NCBI RefSeq assembly: GCF_019399895.1
Contig: NC_091866.1
Location: forward strand, 913,501 to 977,500
DNA from: Cardiocondyla obscurior
Taxonomy: Eukaryota > Arthropoda > Insecta > Hymenoptera > Formicidae
Direction of reading: 5' to 3'
DNA length: 64,000 nucleotides
The position numbers and the translations under genes were made by a program. Positions 36,501 to 49,700 of the stretch are shown here, in pieces. The first letter of the stretch is position 1, and every line of letters begins with the position of its first letter. The notes beneath the pieces are model-generated. The model made no database searches. It worked only from the letters and a program-made list of their open reading frames with translations, and had not been told where the DNA came from.

Positions 36501-39500
36501 TTGTCGTAAAACACTGACGAAAAGTCTATTATCAAAGTCACGTTCGCGTCACGAAAAATGACGCTTGGGAAAGGAATTTTGCTGCCTGAAGTCTTTTGTC
36601 CAGCAACTCGTTACTTTTACCATAGAATTAAAAAAAAAAAGAAAAAAGAAAAAAAAAACTTTTCGATTTCCATACGTCTCTATGACACGGGGAATACGAA
36701 CGGTCGGAATTGTTTGTACAATTTCTTTTGTGCAGCGGCACTTGGCGTAGGTGTATCGATGGAGGTTTGTGAAAGAGAAATGGAAATTGAAAGCGAGTTT
36801 TTGAATGGCGAGGAATGATTTTGGAATTTTACAAAGATAAATCGTTTTAATTTGCAAATGACGACGGCGTTCACGTTTCCTGTTGAAATCAATGAAACAA
36901 TTATGTTCACTTTAAAACACAGTACGTACGTGGCCGAATGCATTGCTAGTTGGGAAAAAAGGAGCGACTTTAATGAGAGAAAATCCGATATTTCTGTTCC
37001 TGAAACGTGCACTTGAATTTCTACAGTGCTCTTGTGTGAGGTACCCCCGCGGACAGACTGTTCTTTAACGTGTACCACGTTTCGGCACCTAATGTATAAT
37101 TTAGGTACATGATGACACAATTTCGATACGCCCGGTGCACTTTCGGATGCATGCCGTGCGCGAAATATCGACAGGTAATAAATCCCGACAAAAACTCGTC
37201 AATACTTGCCGGGCCGGAAACTGCCAAACTATCGCCGGATCCATCATAAATCTTTTCGGCGAGTTGCCGTTTTATTATTCCGCGCCGGTTCGCGCATAAT
37301 TGAAAGCAGTTTTCACGCGTTATTACGTAATAAAATACTGTAACTGTTGATATCGATGCAGTTAGCGTTGCGATTCATTCGCGACAAATCATTTTATTAT
37401 TCACGGCAATAATGACCTACGTTAGAATTTTGCGAGGATTACTTCCGCCCGATATTACAATCGGTTGTTTTTGCGCTCGGTAAGTTACAGAACGCGCTTC
37501 CTACGAAATTACAGCGCACGGCATAAAATCGACCGCGAAGGAATACGTGTAAAACGCATTAATAATAACGGCGTAGTCGTACTCGCTTAATTATCGAGTG
37601 GCTGAAAAATTTTCGAGACAAACGTATCGCGCCGCGAAGTGAAATATAAACTTGTACCTGCAGATCTTAATTAAAGATGCCCGTTCGAAGAGAAGAGTGA
37701 ATTATAGAGAGAAATAAGAGACCGGACACGGGTATTCCGTGGGGAACGAACTTTAATGTGACGTAGACATAATGCATTAAGCCCTGGTGAGATATAGCCA
37801 CCTGATAATTTAGCAATCTTGTTTCAAGCGTCATTTATTATTTAACGCATTCGGAGAATCTCGATAATGACTTTATATATTTTAAATCAATATTAATTGC
37901 GAAACTTAAATAAAACCGACGGTTGACTGACTATCGAATGTTAATAACTCGTGCACAGGCCGCATTTAAATGCGTGGATCTTCAAGTCGTGAGATTTATT
38001 TTAGGGATCGGTCAGAGGGTATCTAAAATTTGCACGCGGCATCCCCGAATCGCCGATTTGGATTCGCGAGTAACGTGACGCTCCGCGAGCGATGATTAAT
38101 TATCTCCATTCTTTCCTGGAAACGAATGACGGCGCGCCGGATTCTGAAGCTCAAGACTCATCGCGTCTCGTGTGTATAAGTCAGCCCGCGCCTTCTTATC
38201 TTCGCGCATTTAATTCCTTTATTCCGGAGAATGGAAATAAATACGAAGATATACTTAAAGCGTTGAAAGAAAAATAATTTCCCGTTGCGCATAAAATGCA
38301 ATGTCTCTCGATAAACGTGTATATGCGGACGTGGAGTATTCGTGGCAAGTTTTATAGAGCCCGTGCTAGGAAATATCTGTGCCCGACTCTGGGAACATCA
38401 AACGCGAATTCTCACGTGGAATTCGAAACAAGGGGAGATCACGTGTTTCCGTTTCTGAGTGTAGCCCTGCTTGCTTTCCCGTCTCTACAGCTATCGTTAA
38501 GCCAGGGACGGTTGCGCTGAATTGTACGTTATAACGAACACAGTGGTTTGCATGGAGTAACGCGACAAATATCTCTATACCGTTAACCGTTGCTTTATTT
38601 TATTTTATTTATTTATTTATTTATTTTTTTTACGCTGGTTTTGCGATTACAAAAAAAAATTACACGGAGAAATACGAAAATTTGTTTGCACTTTGATTAA
38701 ATAATCCTGAAATAACGTGAAAAACTAGTAAAGACACGGCACGATACATCGGCATAATAGAAGTATTAATATTAAATTTAACTACGAGAATAAGTTCGAA
38801 TAAAAATCCAGTTTAATTTATTTCCCGCGCGGCAGCTTAAAGCTCTAACTAGCTTTAATCCAGCTGTTAACTGCAGGCGGTAATCGAATACCGCGCCTGA
38901 AACGAGCTTTATTCTTTCCAGAAATTTATATAAGAGATTTCCACTCTTTTTATTCGCAATTTGTTTCTCCGTTTACATCGAGGCTTTTTTTCCGGAGCGA
39001 ATCGCTCGCAATTTTTCACTTTCGTGCTTACAACGCGCCTCGATAAAAATCTTTGCGCGATACGCGGCCGGTGTTTTTCTGCAAAACTCTGCCACCGTTT
39101 CGTAGAAAATTTCTGCGCGAAAACGCAAAACGCCTCGTCGGAATTTCAGTCACGCGAGGCGCCACGACGTATTTATCCCAGTGTAACTCGCATTACATAA
39201 TCGGCCGCGGATTTCGCACGCGATTACACGAATAATTGCTCGGGCCTTGAGCGCTCCCCGATCTCTTTTCGTTAAACACGGGTAGTTACGCCGTAATTCA
39301 GCAACTTGATTTCCGCGGTGAACGCCGACGAGCGGCGGTAATTATCGATAAGCGTCGCTACAAAAATAAATTGGATCTCTATTGGGCGTGGAAATCAATA
39401 TTTCTAGCTTTCCGCGGCTCTAAGGGCTGCGACGTTTAATTATCGACTCCATCGCGTTTTTCACGTTGAATCAGGCTCCGAGAGAAAAATGACGAATTCC

Positions 39501-42500
39501 TGATATCGATTGCTGTCCATTGCAAAACGCCATCCGTCCGGCGAGTGCCGCGATAATATCGTCGACAAGCGCTGTTCTCTCGCACGTTGTTATCACGCAA
39601 CTCGTAACGATCGTTCGTTCACGTGAACTTGAATGATCTCGGTATTGTTGACGACGAGAGGCTTCGTTTGGATCAGCGGCACGTCGTGCGATGAGAGAAC
39701 GACGGCAAAAATTTGCAAACATGAATGGAGAAATTAATTGAAAAAGCAAGAGTGACCTTTCGCAGGAGTCACGATTCGTACAAGAACGCCGTCGTCATTA
39801 GTCTTGCATTCCCGCCGCGAAGTCGTCGTTTCATCAGGACACGCGATACTTTCACTCGTACATTTTGCGCGCCGCAAATTTTTCGGCTGTAATTACTGCA
39901 AATTAGCGACGCAAAAATTCAACGATACCTGCCGCGTGGGAAGCAGCGCGTTCTCGGATTTAATTTCTGCATCTCTATTTCGTATTAACTTACGCGGGAA
40001 AGAAGTTGAAAAACGAATAGAATGACTTTTGAAATGACTATTGCATTTCGCGTATAATTGAAGGGTTTATAAAATAAAATTTATGTAAGTATATATATTT
40101 TTTTTTATCTGTATATTTTGAATGAACTTGCCGAAGAAACGGTGCAATTAAATTTTGGTGAGAATTGCTCCGAATGCGTGGATGAATAGCGAGAAAGTAT
40201 ATCACGTTGATAAAAATTTAATTACAGGCTATGTTATTATTTTCGATTGCATCATATAGATATTATCGGTGTAATGCTGCAATATGGCTTTTATGAGTCA
40301 ATTTAGCTTTTAGTTAACTCACGGATGAAAGCCTGTGCAAGTTAGATTATTATCGTTATCATCAATTTACCTTTATAGCTGATCATCTTAAATTACTATG
40401 AATGCGATATACATTTCTATCGTTTTTTATTCCCTCGTTATATTCGCGATGCGCGTAACGCGGAATCCACTCCGGACTACGTCGGAAACGCTTTTCGCTC
40501 TGACTGTTATTGTGAATAAAGCAAAAAGTATCATTTTCTGATTATCAGATTATCAGCCTTTCGCGCGAAAGAAGGTACTCAGAGAAGTCTTTCTAATTTC
40601 TCACACATGTACAATTTCTTTATTAGTCACGTATTCTGTGACTTTTTGCTCATCATTTTTAATGATAAATTTATTTATCTATTTATTCGTTGAAACTTTC
40701 GATAATGAATCTGTCTTTTTTACTTCTTAAACATGACGTGTTGCGTAGATGGTAAACTTTAAATGGCGAAATTTTAAAATCCGTGTATGCCGTTTTGGAT
40801 ATCTCCTTGTCGGCTCGAGTTAAAGGACGCTCGCATTTTTTTTTTTTTTTTTCTGAAAAATTTCTAGTAGCCTCCGTTCGAGGTCGGTCTGACCTCGTCG
40901 AGTCCGTTTTCTTGGAAACGCATTCTCATACCGGGCCTGCCCTTTAAGAAAGGCAATCCCTCTTAAAAGCACCGACAGGTCGACCAGTTTAGACGTAGTT
41001 TCGCAGACGGTGATCACGCTGACCTGCTCACGTTTTCCATTACGGGTTGCACGTGGAACAGATGCACGCGGCACCGACTATGCTTACATGTTAAAGATCG
41101 GCTATTGGAAAGTATCCGCGACGTTTCTTACAATACCCAGTCCCTGCTTTTCATTCTATACTATTCCCATAATTATATTGTAAAAAAAAAATAATAAAAG
41201 ATGCGAAAAGAAAAATCTTGTGGAAACGTTTTGCCTTTTATTATTATTTAATAAAATATAATTTGTAGTTTAAAAATTATTTCTTTATCGATTAGATATT
41301 TTTATACGTTACACTGAGTGGAAAACGTGAAACGAATTCTGTATTTATTAAATGCGGAAAAACGCGACGTGTGCCGGCTTATATTTTAGATCACAGGAAT
41401 TCGAAAGATTTTATTAAGCACATTGCACAAGACGCCACCAAAAACGGAGGGTCTCGTTTATATTCGAGCATATATTGGATCGCGGTACCGTATTTCCTAT
41501 CGCCTTTGTCCGTGATTTCCATTGTCTCCTTCTTTATCATTTGCTGTATGAGCCCGTCGTATTTGCGTAAGGGCCAAACGAGTGTAATGGCGTTCTTGTG
41601 TTGAATGCTTTACGTCCCTACAATGTAATCAGATCCACAAAAAGGCCTATTGGTCCTCCATAGACGGACGGTCTTTGTCGCGTAAATCTAATTTCCGATA
41701 TCTTGCGTTGTGCCGTGGAACACAAACGCGTACGCGTAAATGAAAATTATTGCATCGGGCATTAATAGCCGCCATCGGGTTATGGGGGGGAAAAAAATGC
41801 AGATTTCTCGATGAATTTAAATTCGTAGAGAGCGTTTCGATGAAAGCTCATCATCCCTTTTCACAACAATTTTAGCATTCACAATCAAATATTGTGAAAC
41901 AATGGTGCAAGAGGGATTATGAATATTTATTTTTGAAAAATGATACACGATTGCGTGCAGCCGTTTTTTTCATTACCGATATATGTTTTCCGGGTCCGTG
42001 CGCTCGTATATTCAATTTATTTATTTATTGGGGAAAAAAAGGGCGCGTTCTGACATTTCATTTAGTTGACATAAATAAAAATTGCGGATCGATAAATCAA
42101 AACGTATTACATGTCTGTAAGATTTCCGAGTATTTAAATTTAATGCAGCACAATTGAGTTACGGCAGATTTCTCAAGGCTCGTAAAAATTTAATCATTGT
42201 AAAAGAAATCACATATTTTGCCATTGCAAATGATTTGTCGAGGATCCTTAATGCGGATCTTCCGAGTTACTCTACTTGGAACAGTTTTATAACGAAGAAT
42301 AACTATCGCGGACTTTTTCTCGAGCGTGATAAAATGACGAGTGACAAGCAGTAATACATATATTTTGGATTTATCGTATCGAAAGTTTCTTTCCGGTCTG
42401 CTGCCGCGTACATGTCCCAGAGACTTTTCGTACGACCGAACGACCGGGAGATTCTACATTCGCTTGAGAACATCATGTAACATGCACTATCGAGAGTCAT

Positions 42501-45500
42501 GTGATATATAACGGCTGAATTTATTTCCACGTGAACACCGTCACGTTCCGCGAAATCTAAAAATGTGGAAGAAGGGAATATTTTAGGGAGGAAAAGAAAA
42601 GAGACTGGGAAAAGATGTACTGCCGAGATAAATGGATCTTTTTCTTTCGGTGAAAGATAATTTGCACGATTTTTCGCAATTGTGCCACAGTGGTTTTTCA
42701 AAAAATTTCGAATACATAAGTTGATCGCTATTAATTTATTTCACTGCATCTATTATTTCCCATTGAATAATGGTTATCAAAATGAGGTTACTCTATCGTT
42801 TCCCATGTACGTGTCTTTTTATCACGAGCATGACCTCTCTTAATGATACGTTGTCGCAGGTGCTTCGACATCGAGTTGGTTTACGCCTTAAAGATACCTA
42901 ATTAACCGCAAATGCATAATATTGCGACGTACTATTTTATGTACCTAACAGCCGCCAATTTACTTCGCCTAGATTGCGTGTAAGAAATGTGTACCAATAA
43001 CTAGTTATCCTTCACTTAGTTTTCTTCGTCCCGTAAGAAAAGGATTACAATTACTCGGTACTTATTCTGTCGAACGTGTATCGTACTAAAGATCAAGCGT
43101 TAAGTATCTATTTATCAGACATTACACTTTGAATTTTTGTAACACGATATAATAATGCTGATAAAAATACGCGATTAAAATACATGTTTTCAAATACATT
43201 ATTTATTTATTTATTTATTTATATATTGCAACATAAAAATTTATGAACAATTAAAATTTTTTATGGTTTTAAAACTTGTCTCGAATAAATATTCGTAATT
43301 TCAATTTTGAATATTTTAATAATCTGTTAATAGTGACATTAATGAAAGGTCTTCTTTCTCGTTTTAGGTCCCGAAGGCGTAGCGGTAGTGGCGTTACGGA
43401 CATACACTCTCAACAGCAGCAGCAATTGCAGCTGCAAGAGAACAACAACAGTAGCTCGCGCGACGCGAAGAAGCCGCAGGAGGGACTGGGGCCCGATGAG
43501 ATGTGGGCCCCTGGCGCCCTGGGCCATCATCGGGAGCTACCTGTTGATGTGCCCGACACCCTTCTACAGAAGGCCTATCCTAACAAGGTAAAGAACTGCT
43601 CTTCCAATTATAGGAACGGGCTACAGCATCGTCCCCGTAGCGCTAGCGACCTCGACCTCTCCTTAAACCTTAAAAACGAAACCCTTAAGTCTCGCACCAT
43701 CGCGGACGGACGCGCTAGACTCGTATCGAACGATCGCGCTCACGACGTCACCGACGCGGCGGCCAAAACGTTCAACGGTCATCAGCCGTCTATATTAAAG
43801 ATCGAACTGAACATCAAGGACGAGGAGGAGAAAGTAAAAGCCACCGCGAAGAACCTGGGGCTCGATAAATATCGCGACAGTCCAATTATGACCGATTCGT
43901 CGGACTTGAGGAGCACTTTCAAAGCTTTCGAGGTGTACGCGAACGTTAACGAGGACGCGGGCGGGCAAAAGGAATCCAGCGTCGATATCGAAGACGACTA
44001 TCCCTTTGCCAAGGAGGATTACCCCACCATGCTGAAGACGTGCAGCGACGATTCTGCGAGCCCGAGAAGCTCGTCGGGTAGATCGGACAGCACCGCTCCT
44101 CTCGACACCAGCCTGATGCTCAGACACAGCAAAAATCACAAGGACTCTCCGACCTATGACGTTCGAAGGATAGACTTGGGCTCTCCGTGCAGATCGGTGG
44201 TGCCCGACATCAAGGTAGCCCCGCTATTTGGCCGTACTCGAGACACGACTTCCTTCGACAATCCGGCCTACGGCCTGACGGACTTGCAAGGGCTACTGCG
44301 TTCCGACGAAATGTCAGACTTGACCAGATTAATTGACGAACAATCTCCCATCCCGAGGACTTCGCAGGAGCAAGATAATTTATCGCCTGTCCGCGTCAAA
44401 GATCAGCAGACGGAGCTCTCTGAGATCGAGACGGCGAACAAGTCCGCCAAAAATCCGGCGAAACGTCGTACGAACGACGAGCGGGTTAAATTGAAGGCGA
44501 AAACGCGCAGTCTTGACATCGAGGAATTAATTCGGGCCAGCTCGACCGATGATCTCCTCGGTATCGAGCTGAGTAACCTTTCCTCCTCCTCCTCCTCGTC
44601 CCGGCAGCGGCCAAAGAAGAAGCGGCACCAGCAGATCTCCAGCGGCTATTCCACGCTGAGGAGCGAGGCCTCTGGTGATCTCGAGAATAACGTGGAACGC
44701 AGCTTCCTCGTGGTGGGCAGAAAGCCTTATCGCGAGGTGGCCGTCGACTGTCCGCCAGACTTTGTGCCGGTCACCAAGTGCCATCCGATATATCCGCCGC
44801 CGAATAAAACCCCTGGCAGCAGCAAGCACAACACCCTCGAGCCGAAGCGCAATCGCGCGGGCGTCGCTAACGAGGGAAGTTCGTGCGCTGCGACCACGAC
44901 GACTACGACCACCACGCTCGTAGCCTCCCCTCGCCTCTTCCCGAACGATAATAGCTTCACGACGCTGTCTAGTGCGGACGATAGTGCTAGAGAGACCGCG
45001 GTCGCGCGCTCGATAGACCATAAGCACAGCTTGAAGAAGGTAAGGACCAAAGTCAAGAGCTTGATATGCGACAGCTTACAATCTATCCTGCACCACGGGC
45101 ATGGCGACTCGCTTAACACTTACAGCACGCAATGCTTTGACACACCGACTAACTCGAACGAGCCTGTTTTGCAGTCGTTCGTCACCAACACTGAAAACTC
45201 GAACGAGCTTTTGTTAACGCGGAGCTCGTTTCACAAAGAAGACGGAGAGTTCTTCCAGAACTGGGGAATCAAAAATCCTTGCTTCGAGGACGCTCACCGC
45301 GGTAGTTTTTCGAATCGAAGTTTCACGGAGAACAAGGAGTGTCTATTATCCTCCGTCGGAGAGGAAAACTTTCTTAAAAATTGGCAAAAAAGGAGCCTCC
45401 CCGATAAAGCTAGAAATAATAAAATATATTCTTCCTCTTTTCCGAAAGCAACTAACGATTTTCTATGCTTGAACGACCTCTCCGGTTTCCAGGATAAAAC

Positions 45501-46725
45501 TACGGTCTCCATGAAATTTGTCGAAAATCTCGTTAATTTTGAGAAAACCGACGAGGTAACTTATACCGATTGTCTGAAGGAAATTAATTTGTTCTTCGAA
45601 GAGAACGCGTTGTTGAAAAAGCTCGCGAACGACGACCAATCTATTCAGGAGACAAATCAAAATTCTCGAAATTTCTTGCGCGAATTCTCCGCGAACAATA
45701 CTACTAATCGTTTGCTCGATAAGCATTTTTCTGACAACGTTTGTCCGCGAGGAAAAGTACGGCGTAACAGCTTCCGGTCTCTCGACGATTTGCCGAGAAC
45801 GCAAAATCGAAAGAACTCCAGACTGTCTTTCGAATACGGACGTTCAAAATTGTTTGACGGTCAGTCTGCGTCGCCCAGCGGCGCCGTGAAATTTCACGTC
45901 GGTTGGAAAAGCACGTCCGATCTTCGGTATGCTAATTGGCGCTCGGCAATTATAAGAAGGTCCTTTTCGCTTTCAAATTTTGTCCGATTCTCGTCTCGTC
46001 GACCGCGGCTCGTCGCCGAGCGAGGCGGAACTGATCATCCGACAGACGACTTACACGACGGACTTTCTTACGAACATGCGAAGGAGAGCGCACCAAAGCC
46101 ACTGACGCATCCGTTGAAGAATCGCTCGTTCAAATCGCACGTCGACGCTCACGAGCTTCAGGTAAACCACAATGGACTTGGCCTCAAGTTTGGAAACTTT
46201 CGCCTGCCGAGTTATTCGAATGGCGTCCTTGCACTTTCGAAATTTGCATGTCTAGCAAAGTAACTTTGTAGTCGAATTGTCCCTTGAATTACTTGATTAA
46301 ATTCATCATCGTTCTAGTACTCCTCGATACTAAAGGTCGCGATTTATCTGCGAGGAGATACTCTTTGAAACCGCAGAGCAGTTTCTCCTTGCCGCGGTAA
46401 TTTTTTACTCGGTGATTAAAATAAATAACGAAGGCGCGATATTACGTTAATATACGAATAATCTTTAAGTTGCAAATTTAATAACTTTTTTAACGAAATA
46501 AATTTTTTATTTTGATTAAAGTCGTAGCACTTGCTACAAGGATGAAATGTGCAGAGACTGCCGTTCGATTGGAGACGTAAAATGGGAAGCATGCGTAGAG
46601 GAATGTAAAATATCTAACATGAGATCATCACCGGCATAAGTAACCACAAGCTGCGCAACAAAACTTACCAAGTAAAATGCCCGTTGATTTAATGATATTG
46701 GGAAATATCCTCGTAATCATAAATT

Positions 46726-46765
<40 letters not shown>

Positions 46766-49700
46766 TTTCATTAGCCTATCTTGAAATAGAAGCGCGTGAA
46801 CGATAAATTTGCTACCAAAAGAATTTCAAATCAACGCGGAATTCCGCCTTTAGTAAACAAAATCTGATATAAATTCGACGTTACTAAATATATCGTTATC
46901 AGCTGCGTTATCGCTTTCGATTGAAAATCTTTCGGTGAATCACTGAGTCATTCAGCATTTTACTTCCGTTTTGTAATCTCGCTTTCGACATGCTTTCTGC
47001 ACGCATTCTCGCTTTTGCTCCCTATTCTTTCCCTGTCTTATCTATGCGTCAGCTTTTTTTTTTTCTCTTTCTTGTTCTTCCGCCGTAAAAAAAAAAGTTG
47101 CCGTTCGACGAAGCCTCTTCGGCCAAAGTGTACGAATAGTTTGTCTCGAGGTAGACGATCGAAGAGCGGAACGGAATGCGAAAAGAATTGGGGAATTTTT
47201 TGACGAAGTAGTTAGCGCAACATCGGGCACGTGGGGCCATTAATATGAGCTGTTTCGGAATGGATTTCTAGGCCGGTCTCAACGGAGTCAAGCCCGCAAT
47301 CCCGCCGCGCGACCAGAAGAGAGCACCCGCCAGACCGCCGAAAGACAATCTGCGCCTATCCACGCAGAACAATAATGTCGAGACGAGCGATAACGCCAAC
47401 GCCGAACCGACGCAGCAGCAACTCCACTCGATCAGGAAGTATCAGGTAAGAAATGAAGATGTGTCCGGCACTCTCTCGCACCCCCGATTACGTTGAGTCA
47501 CGTAAGCACGCATGATAAGTATTCGAAGAGAGGCGCGAGCCACCGATCCCGCGTCGAATTTCGGAGAACGTGCAGGAATGTAAGTACTGACATAAAAAAA
47601 AAAAAAAAAAAAAGGAAAGTAACTGAAGCTACACGTGCACCTAAATACATTCGAAATGTCGGATAAACTGTTAAACTCGCGATCACGCCCACTGCGAGAA
47701 CACCCTTGATTCGCAAATTGTCTGAAACCGACGCACGGATACATTTCGCTTTTTGTAACGTTATTAATCGTCGAGACCGCATGTGTCGTGAAGGGAAATT
47801 TTTTAGATTATGTCCAGCGAAATTCTGAAGGGCAATTATCACAGTTTTGCTGCCCAGCGCGATGAGCGTTCGTATAAAAAGGCTCGCGGGATTTGCATAT
47901 TGAAGAAGAGTCGAGCGCGTAATATCACCGACTCGTAAACCAACGCGGGACTTCCGGCGACGTTTCGTCACCGTGATAAAACGGCGCTACTCTTCTTGCC
48001 TTCGTCGAAATTCGCGATTTTACGCCCCATGATCGGATTAAGTCGCTAATGGGCTCAGGAATTCTGCGGGCGGCTTTTAACCGTGAGAATAACGTGAGGT
48101 AGATTATATTGCGTAACGATACGGAGGCGGCGAGTGACGGATCGTTATTTAAGAGGACGTGCAACTTGCTGCTCACGTGAGCATTTGCGCAGGAAATTGC
48201 GAGCCGGGGACAATGGTTATTACCGGAGCGCGGCCCGAATTCCCCGTACCCAGATGTTCGATTGATAAATGAATTGCGACGCGACCTTGCGCGAGCGGAA
48301 ATTAATTAGGTAATGTTAACCGAGCGCGCTAACGAGTGTTCGAAAATTATTAAACGATCGACCGACGGGCGAGGAAAGTTTTTCGTCTGATTTCCTCCCG
48401 GAGCGCGTTTGACGTACGGAATACACGTGGCGTCCAGCATCCGAGGTTTGCTTGTTAAAAAAAATTTGTCGCGGCTCGGAAAGTAAAATAAAAGCAGAAG
48501 AATCCTTCTTTTCGCACTTAAAGGAACTTTGTTTTATCGAGCGGTTGAAAATCGGGGGAGGGATCTATCGAGAAAAATCGAAGGGACTCGGAGGAGATCT
48601 GGATGTGCTCGTAAACCGAGTGCGGCGCGCTTGAAATTCATACAATCTCGGTATCTTTAAGTGTGAGAAATGCCAGAACCCCTTGCGTGACTGGCGTCGC
48701 CGGAGCCGCGTGAGTGTGTTTATCTTATGGAATCCTCACACCATCGCTCTTACCTGCCTTAAGTCAAGTGTGGTCTGGAATGTAAAGAACCCCCGCAATA
48801 GTCTAAGATTACACGCTCAAGTGTAGCGTTACGGAGTTTTCGATAGGTGTAGACGTAGGGTGACTCGTAAGCTCGCTGCTTCGGCTCCGTTCTTTCTTTC
48901 TTTCTTTTTTTTCCCATTTTTTTTTTTTTCTTACGTTGTATGGCTCCCGCTTTCCTGACCTCAGTTTCTTGATCTGCCCCAAGCAGACGGGGAATCCATT
49001 TCAGACGTTCAATTCGGTTCGCCGCTCTAATATCCCGAGATATATTACAGCAGGAACCCTAAATTCATCCTATTTTATTTTACTCGCTTTTCTATGAACT
49101 TATTAATCGCGATGTGTCGACTGGAATAACCAATTTATTTCTTTTTAATTTACGTTTTGATATTTCGAGGACTATACGCTGTCGAACAAGAATCCTTAAA
49201 ACTCCCATATGTGACATAAAGTATTAGTTTCCGTCATCAATTAAATTTTACATCTATTATTATATCACGTTTTTTTTTTTTTTTTTAATTAATTTTAATT
49301 AATTTTCCAGATAAAACCACGGTTAAAACAGTTTATAGGTGTACCACGTTTTTTTTTTATTTTTTTCACAGATCGTTCATACTTACGTAAGCGAAAATAA
49401 TGTTTTTCCCGGAATTCATTTTATTGTCATAATCAGTTTTCCTTTACGTTGACACATTAGACTTAATGTGCTCCATGTTAATCGTTGGTAACGTCTAAGC
49501 ACGTTTGTACAGACCTGTATGTAAGCTTGAGTTCTACGGGAAACCCTACGTTTATCGTCACGGCAAGCAGGGCTTCACCGAGATATTCCTATCCTTCTGC
49601 GTAGCATCGTGTGGCAAAACGTGATGCTCGTTATATAAATGAAAATTACAAGTTGTAGCTTCTGCCGCCGGCTGCCGCGGCATTGCAGATAAACATTCTT

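Larger units (their letters stand above)
17444..43367. other. 26 kb intron of stardust with candidate alternative promoters
   Basis: No nested gene is supported on either strand. ORFs of 100-230 residues occur where CpG is dense (21-22 kb, 27-29 kb, 33-36 kb), but they overlap in opposite frames and look like random or low-complexity translations. Useful content is listed separately: two phase-compatible first-exon candidates, a long polypurine tract, a near-palindrome and simple repeats. An intron this long with CpG-dense islands is what one expects of a gene with several promoters, but that is inference. Confidence 0.6.

Noticed and set aside
37412..37479. Short ATG-to-donor ORF (22 codons, phase 2, GTAAGT donor) that would also fit the giant stardust exon
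   Set aside because: Poor start context, AT-rich surroundings and no CpG-dense block or upstream stop argument. A one-in-three phase match is not enough.
44527..45119. ORFs of 130 and 166 residues antisense to the giant stardust exon
   Set aside because: Shadow frames of a confirmed coding region.
48777..48790. TGGAATGTAAAGAA, identical to the first 14 bases of miR-1
   Set aside because: The bases after it differ from miR-1 and no complementary star arm is present within about 100 bases upstream, so no hairpin forms. Treated as coincidence.
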